Shown here in pieces: positions 57,064 to 64,000 of a stretch of DNA of 64,000 nt; position 1 is the first letter of the stretch; each line of letters starts with the position of its first letter. The stretch lies in assembly GCF_937915125.1 (NCBI RefSeq), contig NZ_CALDMP010000033.1:1-64000 (forward strand), given 5' to 3'. The notes beneath the pieces were generated by a model. The model had not been told where the DNA came from, searched no databases, and saw nothing but the letters and a program-made list of their open reading frames with translations. A program made the translations under genes and the position numbers. This DNA is from an uncultured Ruminococcus sp. Its GTDB lineage: Bacteria; Bacillota; Clostridia; Oscillospirales; Ruminococcaceae.

Positions 57064-60000
57064 ATGCTGAAGAAAAAACTCGGCAAGAAGGTCGCTGCCT
57101 TGGCTTCTGCTGCGGTTATGGCAGTTTCTGCTACCGCAACCGGTCTGACTGCGCTGTCTATGACAGCATTTGCAGGCCCGGAGCTGGGCGAAGGTACCTT
57201 CAACGAAGGCAAGGGATTGCCTTGGCACATCTGCGAAAGTGCTACCGCTGTCATGAAGTTTGACATCACCGATGGCATTTACGCAGTTCTGATCGAAAAT
57301 CCCGGCGGTACAGGCAACGGCGGTGAAGACCGTTGGGACTGCCAGTTCCGTCACAGAGGTCTGACGATCGATGATGGTCATACCTATCGTCTGACTTATT
57401 CCGTAAATCCGTCTCAGAGCGGTCGTATTTACTCCAAGTTGGGTGATATGGCACAGGACGACAAGGAAACTTGGCACGGCAACGGTGAAAAGCTCTCCAT
57501 GACATATGAGGAAGGTATTTCTCAGGATGAACTGGAAGCAAAGCTGAAAACTGCATCCAAGACCGGTGAAACGGTAGACTACGGTCAGGGCTGGGATAAG
57601 TGGAAGAGCGAGACAATTCCTGCAAACCAGTGGACAACAGTTGCATTCGAATTCCAGGCACAGGGTAGTTCTACAGGTACTGGTGAGTGGACATTCCACA
57701 TGGGTGGTACTGGTAGATACACAGATCAGGAGTGCTTCCCGAAGGGAACCATCATTCGCTTTGATAACCTGGCGCTCATTGACATGACAGATGACAAATC
57801 TGACTATGACAGAAATGTAAAGGACTATGAGCCGACTGGCGTTGAAGTAAACCAGGTTGGTTACTATCCGAATGCAAAGAAGCAGGCTACTGTAGTTCTG
57901 GCAGACGATCCGGATCACACAAAAGCAAATAAGCCGGCTTCTGAGCCCCTCAGCTTTGAAATCAAGGATGCAAAGGGATCTACTGTTTATAGTGGTACAA
58001 CCTCCGGTGAAGTCATTTATGATGAAGGCGGCTGGAACTGGAACCAGGTAGTTGATTTCACTGATTTCACTACAGAGGGTGATGGCTATAAGCTCTTTGT
58101 AAACGGCAAGGAGTCCAAAGCTTTCGATATCAATTCCAATCTGTTCGGTGCTGGTCATGTTTATGATGAGAGCATGCTGACTTATGCTGTAAACTACTTC
58201 TATCAGAACCGTTCTGGTGTTACCACAGAGGATGCTTACATTCCTTCTGGTCAGACCGTTGATACCAGCAAAAAGTCTCTGGGTCGTAAGGATGTTCACA
58301 ACCCGGATACAGCTTATCTGGTAGATGAGTGGGTAATGCAGTATACTTCTCTGCCGTCCAAGGGTCAGTCCATCGACTGCACCGGTGGTTGGTATGACGC
58401 CGGTGACTACGGTAAGTATGTTGTAAACGGCGGTATCTCCCTGTGGACTCTGATGAACATGTATGAGAGATCCGCAATGGTTGGCAAGGCTGACAAGTGG
58501 AATGGTTCTGAACTCGTGAACATTCCTGCAAGCGATGGCGTAAACGAATCTGTTTCTGGTGCACCGAACATTCTGAATGAGTGCAAGGTTGAGCTGGACT
58601 TCTTCCTGAAGATGCAGCGCAGCGACGGCATGGTTTACCATAAGATGCACGACTACAAGTGGACCGGTCTGGCTGTTGCTCCGTATGATGATGACGGCAA
58701 GGAAGACGGTTCTAAGAGACCGATGCGTATTGTAAAGCCGGCAACTTATGCAGCTACTCTGAACTTTGCAGCATCCTGTGCACAGGGCGCTCGTCTGTTC
58801 GAACCGTATGATTCTGGCTATGCATCTACTCTGAAGTCTGCTGCAATCAAGGCTTATGACGCAGCTAAGACAAATTACAAGCCGTTCACTGACTGGACAA
58901 CCAACAGCAATGGTAACGTTTCTGGCGATCTGTACTATGCTCCGCTGGATCAGAACAAGGGTGGCGGTCCGTACGGTGATACTGAAGTAAGTGACGAATT
59001 CTACTGGGCAGCTTGTGAGCTGTACATCACTACTGGCGACAAGACCTACTATGATGAACTGATGAAGTATGGTACTGGTGCTTATGGCGTAGATAACGGC
59101 AAGGCTCTGGATATTTCCACAACTCTGGTCGGCGGTGAAAACCAGGGTACATGCTCTCTGTTCACTTGGGGTACTCTGAACAGCGTTGGTTCTATTTCTC
59201 TGTATGTAAACTCTGCTTCTATGCAGGAGAAGGGCCTGCTGTCTTCTGCTGAAGTTGGCACCCTGAAGGATCAGGTTGTAAAGGCAGCTGACTATTTCCT
59301 GACTGTACAGGCTGAGTCTGCATATTCCACTCCGTATCGTGGTATGAACTACGATGCAGAAATTTGGAAGTATAACGCTTCTTCTGGTACTGGTTCTCTG
59401 GAGTCCAGAGAACTGGAAGGCGGTTATGAGTGGGGTTCCAACTCCATGGTAATCAACAATACTATGGCTATGGCTCTGGCTTATGACGAAACAAAGGATG
59501 TAAAGTACATCGATGGTGTTACTACTGCATTTGACTATCTGCTTGGCCGCAACCCGATCGAGCAGTCCTATGTAACTGGTTACGGTGAGCATTCTACACA
59601 GTATCCGCACCACAGATGGTGGTCTGGTCAGCTGAATGACACTGACTTCCCGTATGCACCGTATGGTGTTCTGTCCGGTGGTCCGAACTCCAACATGAAT
59701 GACCCGATGGTTCAGGGTCGTGGCTTCAAGATCGGTTCTCTGGCTCCGATGAAGTGCTACCTGGATAACGTTGAGGCATGGTCTGTAAACGAAGTTACCA
59801 TCAACTGGAACTCTCCGCTTTGCTGGGTTGTTTCCTTCATTGATGATGAAGCTCCGTACATCCAGCGTGACGGCGCTCAGACTACAAAGGCTACAACTAC
59901 TACAAACGGTGATGAGACAACTACCACCGCTTCTACAGATGCATCTGGTGATGCTTCTTCCACCTCTAACAGCAATGCTACAACCGCTGGTTCTGTAGAT

Positions 60001-60222
60001 CCGAGCAAGGTTCTGCTGGGCGACACCAACCTGGATGGTCGTGTAGACATTACTGACGCAGTTCTGCTGAACAAGAAGGTTGCCGGCGCTGTTACATTCA
60101 ACGATCAGGCAAACAAGAATGCTGACTGCTTCGATCAGAACGGTGAGATCACTCAGGATGACGCGATTTCTCTGCTGAAGTTCCTGGTTCACCTGGTAAC
60201 ATCTCTCCCGGAACAGGCATAA
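57064..60222 (+). CDS. CBM4-Ig-GH9 cellulase with dockerin
   Basis: 1052 residues. Signal peptide ~1-37. CBM4/9-type module (~39-242: EGTFNEGKGLPWHICESATA to IIRFDNLALIDM). CelD-type Ig-like domain (~258-358: VEVNQVGYYPNAKKQATVVL). GH9 catalytic domain (~360-930) with CTGGWYDAGDYGKYVVNGG (Asp pair), HHRWWSGQ and the acid Glu in WSVNEVTINWNSPL. Thr/Ser linker. Dockerin (~984-1052) with loops DTNLDGRVDITD and DQNGEITQDD, ending FLVHLVTSLP. The architecture resembles the CbhA/CelK-type processive cellulases of clostridial cellulosomes. Codon use is unusually biased toward T-ending and C-ending preferred codons, predicting very high expression. AAGGAGG precedes the start. Confidence 0.96.
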   Translation: MLKKKLGKKVAALASAAVMAVSATATGLTALSMTAFAGPELGEGTFNEGKGLPWHICESATAVMKFDITDGIYAVLIENPGGTGNGGEDRWDCQFRHRGLTIDDGHTYRLTYSVNPSQSGRIYSKLGDMAQDDKETWHGNGEKLSMTYEEGISQDELEAKLKTASKTGETVDYGQGWDKWKSETIPANQWTTVAFEFQAQGSSTGTGEWTFHMGGTGRYTDQECFPKGTIIRFDNLALIDMTDDKSDYDRNVKDYEPTGVEVNQVGYYPNAKKQATVVLADDPDHTKANKPASEPLSFEIKDAKGSTVYSGTTSGEVIYDEGGWNWNQVVDFTDFTTEGDGYKLFVNGKESKAFDINSNLFGAGHVYDESMLTYAVNYFYQNRSGVTTEDAYIPSGQTVDTSKKSLGRKDVHNPDTAYLVDEWVMQYTSLPSKGQSIDCTGGWYDAGDYGKYVVNGGISLWTLMNMYERSAMVGKADKWNGSELVNIPASDGVNESVSGAPNILNECKVELDFFLKMQRSDGMVYHKMHDYKWTGLAVAPYDDDGKEDGSKRPMRIVKPATYAATLNFAASCAQGARLFEPYDSGYASTLKSAAIKAYDAAKTNYKPFTDWTTNSNGNVSGDLYYAPLDQNKGGGPYGDTEVSDEFYWAACELYITTGDKTYYDELMKYGTGAYGVDNGKALDISTTLVGGENQGTCSLFTWGTLNSVGSISLYVNSASMQEKGLLSSAEVGTLKDQVVKAADYFLTVQAESAYSTPYRGMNYDAEIWKYNASSGTGSLESRELEGGYEWGSNSMVINNTMAMALAYDETKDVKYIDGVTTAFDYLLGRNPIEQSYVTGYGEHSTQYPHHRWWSGQLNDTDFPYAPYGVLSGGPNSNMNDPMVQGRGFKIGSLAPMKCYLDNVEAWSVNEVTINWNSPLCWVVSFIDDEAPYIQRDGAQTTKATTTTNGDETTTTASTDASGDASSTSNSNATTAGSVDPSKVLLGDTNLDGRVDITDAVLLNKKVAGAVTFNDQANKNADCFDQNGEITQDDAISLLKFLVHLVTSLPEQA

Positions 60223-60262
60223 TTGATCTGAAATCCTTGTGATTTCCTGATATATGTGCGTG

Positions 60263-60303
60263 AAAACGCCGCAGCTCTTTCAGAAGGCTGCGGCGTTTTT
60301 GTG
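60263..60303 (+). terminator. Terminator of the second GH9 gene
   Basis: AAAACGCCGCAG / CTGCGGCGTTTTT stem with a 13-base loop. Confidence 0.93.
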
Positions 60304-60340
60304 GCTTTTGTGGTTTTCCCGAAAAAAATCGAATTTATGC

Positions 60341-60369
60341 TTGACAAGCTGTATCAGATACAGTATAAT
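60341..60369 (+). promoter_or_regulatory. Promoter of the metK riboswitch transcript
   Basis: TTGACA (60341-60346), 17-bp spacer, TATAAT (60364-60369). Confidence 0.9.
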
Positions 60370-60408
60370 AGAAAATAGAGCAATTTGCTCTGCGGTAATT
60401 TCATATAC

Positions 60409-60512
60409 CTTATCAAGAGTGGTGGAGGAACAGGTCCTGTGAAGCCCGGCAACCGGTTGGCAGTTTTGCCAGAAACGGTGCTAATTCCTGCGGTATAACC
60501 GAGAGATGAGGG
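60409..60512 (+). promoter_or_regulatory. SAM-I (S-box) riboswitch upstream of metK
   Basis: The S-box core is visible: CTTATCAAGAGTGGTGGAGG, then TGAAGCCCGGCAACC, GGTGCTAATTCC and GAGAGATGAG. It binds S-adenosylmethionine and favours the terminator directly downstream (60530), lowering metK expression when SAM is plentiful. Confidence 0.95.
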
Positions 60513-60529
60513 GTTTGTACAAAAAACAC

Positions 60530-60556
60530 GGGCACCCGAATCGGGTGCCTTTTTTG
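60530..60556 (+). terminator. Expression-platform terminator of the SAM-I riboswitch
   Basis: GGCACCCGA / TCGGGTGCC stem followed by six T residues, 24 bp before metK. Confidence 0.92.
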
Positions 60557-60579
60557 ATAGACCCGAAAGGAGTATTATT

Positions 60580-61761
60580 ATGGCAAGAACGTTATTTACA
60601 TCCGAGTCCGTCACTGAGGGACATCCGGATAAGATCTGCGACCAGATCTCTGACGCTGTGCTGGATGCGATTCTGACACAGGATTCGAAGGCACGTGTGG
60701 CGTGTGAAACAACAACAGCTACCGGCATGGTGCTGTGCATGGGTGAGATCACAACCACTGCAAAGGTGGACATTCCCCAGATTGCCCGGGACGTCATTGT
60801 GGATATCGGCTATGACCGTGCAAAATATGGCTTTGACGGTTATACTTGTTCGGTGCTGCTGGCAATGAACAAGCAATCCCCGGATATTGCAATGGGTGTG
60901 AATGATGCCATGGAGACCCGGGACGGCGAGACAAAGGAAACTGGTGCCGGCGACCAGGGTATGATGTTTGGCTATGCCTGCGACGAGACAAAGGAACTGA
61001 TGCCTCTGGGAATTTCTCTGTCCCACAAGCTGTGCATGAAGCTGGCGGAACTGCGCAAGGATAATACCTTGCGTTATCTCCGACCGGATGGCAAGGCGCA
61101 GGTGACGGTGGAATACGATGGGGACAAGCCGGTGCGCATTGATACCGTGGTTATTTCCACCCAGCATGCACCAGATGTCAGCATTGAGACCATTCGCCGG
61201 GATATGATGATCTATGTCATTCCGGATGTGCTGCCGCAGGAACTATTGGACAAAGAGACGAAATATTTCATCAATCCTACCGGACGTTTTGTGGTAGGCG
61301 GTCCTCAGGGAGACAGCGGTCTGACCGGACGGAAGATCATTGTTGACACCTACGGTGGTATGGCAAGACACGGTGGCGGTGCATTCAGCGGCAAGGATCC
61401 GACAAAGGTAGATCGTTCCGGTGCTTATGCAGCTCGGTATATTGCAAAGAATATTGTGGCTGCCGGAATGGCAAAACGCTGCGAGGTACAGTTGGCATAT
61501 GCCATCGGCGTGGCAAATCCGGTTTCTGTTCGGGTGGATACCTTTGGAACAGGTACAGTTTCGGAGGAAACATTGGCAAAAGTGATTCCTCAGGTGTTCC
61601 AGCTGACACCGGACGGTATTATTCAGATGCTGGATCTGCGCAAGCCGCAGTACCGGAAACTGGCGGCTTATGGCCATATGGGTCGTGAAGATCTGGGAGT
61701 GGCATGGGAGCGCCGGGATAAGGTGGACGCACTGAAACAGGCAGTTGCCGCAGCAGAATAA
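60580..61761 (+). CDS. metK: S-adenosylmethionine synthetase
   Basis: 393 residues. Conserved parts are [32 protein letters not shown] and [19 protein letters not shown]. It makes SAM from methionine and ATP. AAAGGAG precedes the start. Regulated by the SAM-I riboswitch upstream; single gene with its own terminator at 61949. Confidence 0.98.
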   Translation: MARTLFTSESVTEGHPDKICDQISDAVLDAILTQDSKARVACETTTATGMVLCMGEITTTAKVDIPQIARDVIVDIGYDRAKYGFDGYTCSVLLAMNKQSPDIAMGVNDAMETRDGETKETGAGDQGMMFGYACDETKELMPLGISLSHKLCMKLAELRKDNTLRYLRPDGKAQVTVEYDGDKPVRIDTVVISTQHAPDVSIETIRRDMMIYVIPDVLPQELLDKETKYFINPTGRFVVGGPQGDSGLTGRKIIVDTYGGMARHGGGAFSGKDPTKVDRSGAYAARYIAKNIVAAGMAKRCEVQLAYAIGVANPVSVRVDTFGTGTVSEETLAKVIPQVFQLTPDGIIQMLDLRKPQYRKLAAYGHMGREDLGVAWERRDKVDALKQAVAAAE

Positions 61762-61823
61762 TAGACTTCCTGGGGAACTTACGAAGTACCATCTTCCTTG
61801 TCCCTTTCGCATCTGGCTTTGTG

Positions 61824-62049
61824 CCTCTCCCTTGAAAAACATCAAGTATTCCTGCGGTCGAGTCTCTTTGCCATATGCGAAAATATTCTGCGGAATCTGA
61901 CACTTTTCTAGTTTCCGAGAAGGTCTAATAGAAAAATACAAAGCAGACAGGGCTTCTCCGAAAAGGGGAAGCCCTTTTGTCAAGCCAAAGCAAATATTGC
62001 CGAATGATGCGACGCAGATGACGGGTAAGCGGGTATTAAGAGGTGCCTT
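61824..62049. repeat. Degenerate GGGCAYCTCTAAAAAC element relics
   Basis: An end-like stretch CGCAGATGACGGGTAAGCGG, then GTATTAAGAGGTGCC (62010-62048), and a central-like stretch AACATCAAGTATTCCTGCGG (61836-61855). They match parts of the 36141 and 46911 copies, interrupted by the metK terminator. The gap 61762-62131 holds no gene. Confidence 0.6.
61949..61978 (+). terminator. Terminator of metK
   Basis: AGGGCTTCTCC / GGGGAAGCCCT stem followed by TTTG. Confidence 0.8.
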
Positions 62050-62131
62050 GTAATTGATTGAGGCTAAAAATCGGATGCCATGTATTTCTGGGTTTTCCTT
62101 GACGAAAGCGGTTCGGCGAAATTCGCTCAGA

Positions 62132-63424
62132 TCAGTCTCGGAGCAGTTTCCCGATCTCTTCAACCTGCTGTGCCATGGCGTCTGCTGCTGTTTCCGGGCA
62201 GAATGTGGTATCATAATCATAGATTGCAATGCCGTTCACGTTATCCATATGTAACAGCAATTCCACCTGCCGCTGGGGAATATCCAGATGCTCCTGCCAT
62301 TCCCCACTGCCGCTGCCTGCCCAGGTATCTTCCTTTCCTAACTTATGTGTGCCGATTCCGATCACCAGGGAAACATCCTCACAAGTGACCGTTTCCGCCC
62401 AAAGGGCTGCTGTTTCCTCAAATGGTGCCGTCTCGTTTTCAAATCCAAAATATACCTGTGGAATCAACGCGTCACAATACCCCGGCGTACTTGCCCAGCG
62501 GCGCACGTCCGCATACTGACTATCATAATTCCCATGCATGGTTCCCTGGGGACTGATACTCACAATCAGCTGGGCGTCCTCGGCTTTCACGGTATCGTAC
62601 AGCTGCTTCACCATGGCATTGGTCTGCTTCAGCCGGAATGCTGACAGATCAGACGCACCGCTTTCCACAAATGCCGCAGTATCAAAGGATGCCTCTGTGG
62701 TGGGGTAAAAATAGTCGTCCAGATGTATCCCATCCACATCATATTGCGTGATGATTTCCTTCACGCCGTCTGCAATAAACTGACGCACCTCCGGATATGC
62801 CGGATTCAGCCACCAGTTATTTCCCACTTTTACCAGATATGTGCCGTTTTTCGTGGGATCATTGTACCACTGTTTAATGATGTAGCAGTCATCCATGGCA
62901 GCCATGGTCTCATCTCCGGGACCTCGCATGGGATTGATCCAGGCGTGGGCGGACAGGTGCAGGGCATGGGCTTCTTCCAACATGATCTCCAGAGGGTCGT
63001 AACTGATATCTGTATCGGCATAATTGCCCATGGGAAACAGCTCGGAGCGATAATAGGCATCCTGATAGGCACGCACATGGAGATAAACCGTGTTAATGCC
63101 CATGTCTGCGGCATTCTGAAACCGCTGGCGCATGATCTCCCGGAATTCCGACTCGCTCTTGCCGCTGAGAGTGTCTGCGTAGTCCATGACGGCAAACCAC
63201 ATGGCATAGATTGTATCGTAGTTCAGCCGGGTGGAAGATGTGCTGTTATCCGGCGGTGAGGTAGTCCCGCTGGCAACATGCAGCTGTTCCACACTCTGCA
63301 CCTGGTCGGCAATATTCTCGCAGAACAGCGCATTTTCCGGAGATGTACGGTTTGTCCTTGCTGTACAGCCGCAGCAGGAAAACAGCAAACAAAGTGCAAG
63401 CAGAAATCCTGTGATTCTGGACAT
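62132..63424 (-). CDS. Lipoprotein with GHL10-type glycoside hydrolase domain
   Basis: 430 residues. Type II signal peptide with lipobox FSCCGC. After a Ser/Thr/Pro-rich spacer comes a GHL10/DUF187-type TIM barrel (~70-400), with INTVYLHVRAYQDAYYRSEL, the AHAWINPMRGPG strand, YDVDGIHLDDYFYP (Asp-Asp pair) and SISPQGTMHG. Members related to DigH act on peptidoglycan glycan strands after removal of stem peptides; the substrate here is not proven. AAGGAGG lies before the ATG. It ends convergent to metK and starts divergent from fhs. Confidence 0.88.
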   Translation of the reverse strand: MSRITGFLLALCLLFSCCGCTARTNRTSPENALFCENIADQVQSVEQLHVASGTTSPPDNSTSSTRLNYDTIYAMWFAVMDYADTLSGKSESEFREIMRQRFQNAADMGINTVYLHVRAYQDAYYRSELFPMGNYADTDISYDPLEIMLEEAHALHLSAHAWINPMRGPGDETMAAMDDCYIIKQWYNDPTKNGTYLVKVGNNWWLNPAYPEVRQFIADGVKEIITQYDVDGIHLDDYFYPTTEASFDTAAFVESGASDLSAFRLKQTNAMVKQLYDTVKAEDAQLIVSISPQGTMHGNYDSQYADVRRWASTPGYCDALIPQVYFGFENETAPFEETAALWAETVTCEDVSLVIGIGTHKLGKEDTWAGSGSGEWQEHLDIPQRQVELLLHMDNVNGIAIYDYDTTFCPETAADAMAQQVEEIGKLLRD

Positions 63425-63563
63425 GGTGAACCTCCTTGGAAAGTATCATGTACTCTATTCTATGGAAAAGCCGCTGTTTTCATTCCCACAGGGCGCAGTT
63501 AAGCGAAAAAGTAACGGAAAAAATTGTGGAAATACAGCGAAACACCGAAATGAAAAAAGTACC

Positions 63564-63592
63564 TTGCAAAACAACAGAAAAAATGGTATAAT
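63564..63592 (+). promoter_or_regulatory. Promoter of fhs
   Basis: TTGCAA (63564-63569), 17-bp spacer, TATAAT (63587-63592) with an upstream TG. Confidence 0.8.
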
Positions 63593-63641
63593 AAAACTAT
63601 GTTTTTTATTGCGGAAGAAGCTGTAAAAAGGAGAGATAAAT

Positions 63642-64000
63642 ATGTTGTCAGATATTGAGATCGCACAGAATGCCGAGATGGAACCCATTGGGAAAATCGC
63701 CGCTTCTCTGTCCATTGCCGAAGAGGACATTGAGTATTACGGTCACTATAAGGCAAAGCTGTCTGAAGCACTGTTCCGGAAACTGGACGATCAGCCGGAC
63801 GGCAAGCTGATTCTTGTGACGGCAATCAACCCCACTCCTGCTGGTGAGGGTAAGACTACCGTCAGCGTGGGACTGGCAGACGCACTGCATCAGCTGGGCA
63901 AAAAAACCGTTCTCGCCCTGCGTGAGCCGTCCCTTGGCCCGGTGTTCGGCATCAAGGGCGGTGCTGCTGGCGGCGGTTATGCACAGGTCGTGCCCATGGA
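63642..64000 (+). CDS. fhs: Formate-tetrahydrofolate ligase, 5' part (runs off the window)
   Basis: The first 119 residues are visible, starting [16 protein letters not shown]. The ATP-binding loop is [14 protein letters not shown], followed by [20 protein letters not shown], both diagnostic. The full enzyme is about 555 residues; the rest lies outside. It joins formate to tetrahydrofolate with ATP, feeding one-carbon metabolism. AAAGGAGAG precedes the start. Confidence 0.95.
   Translation, partial: MLSDIEIAQNAEMEPIGKIAASLSIAEEDIEYYGHYKAKLSEALFRKLDDQPDGKLILVTAINPTPAGEGKTTVSVGLADALHQLGKKTVLALREPSLGPVFGIKGGAAGGGYAQVVPM

Noticed and set aside
57049..60192. 1047-residue open frame antisense to the second GH9 gene
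   Set aside because: No ribosome binding site or family motifs. The frame is kept open by the strong codon bias of the GH9 gene, whose preferred codons avoid stops on the other strand.
1..64000. tRNA or rRNA genes
   Set aside because: None recognised in the intergenic regions inspected by eye; a covariance-model scan would be decisive.

Overview
The window is chromosomal DNA from a Gram-positive anaerobe of the Ruminococcus type (Oscillospiraceae). I infer this from the many dockerin-bearing secreted proteins, two large GH9 cellulases with Thr-rich linkers and C-terminal dockerins, a class B sortase, reverse rubrerythrin, T-box and SAM-I leaders, strong AGGAGG ribosome binding sites and near-consensus TTGACA-17-TATAAT promoters. 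A human-gut cellulosome producer such as R. champanellensis would fit, but the species cannot be proven from the sequence alone.

Layout. 1-5.5 kb: cyclophilin, a Fur-family regulator, small unknown genes, a GIY-YIG protein, a Wzz-like membrane protein and reverse rubrerythrin. 5.7-10.3 kb: a 728-residue Sel1-repeat protein, then an Lsa-type ABC-F ribosome-protection gene behind a leader peptide and an attenuator-like terminator. 10.4-14.6 kb (minus strand): pheS-pheT under a T-box leader that carries a 46-bp repeat. 14.6-31 kb: an accessory, surface-directed region holding a GH25 lysozyme with an N-terminal degenerate dockerin, sortase B, two AT-rich dockerin genes (one split by a 104-bp miniature insertion), a 1377-residue LRR/transglutaminase/dockerin protein and a dockerin-cohesin-like-dockerin protein, interleaved with nnrD, glgB and fba. 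31-39.5 kb: the conserved rimP-nusA-rnpM-L7Ae-infB-rbfA-nrnA-truB-ribF operon. 40-47 kb: gltX and a Gld-type ABC-2 export operon. 47-53.4 kb: a VWA lipoprotein, a cytoplasmic GH-A-like glycosidase, a zinc-ribbon protein, an FNT channel, a fluoride channel and a YgjP peptidase. 53.6-60.2 kb: two dockerin GH9 cellulases. 60.3-64 kb: metK behind a SAM-I riboswitch, a GHL10-type lipoprotein and the 5' part of fhs.

Two families of short inverted-terminal-repeat elements are scattered through the window. One occurs as a 46-bp form and a ~172-bp form (GGCAAYACCGCACAAAG ends). The other is ~165 bp (GGGCAYCTCTAAAAAC ends). A third, unrelated 104-bp element has a target duplication and splits a dockerin gene.

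How the genes work together: the secreted dockerin proteins fall into two dockerin sequence types. The GH9 enzymes and the AT-rich pair share one type, with a C-terminal FLVxxVxSLP helix. The lysozyme, the transglutaminase/LRR protein and the cohesin-like protein share the other, with DAYxxLxxYAxxSVG. This suggests two attachment partners, and it makes the 15.5-31 kb region the best candidate here for an undescribed surface-assembly system.
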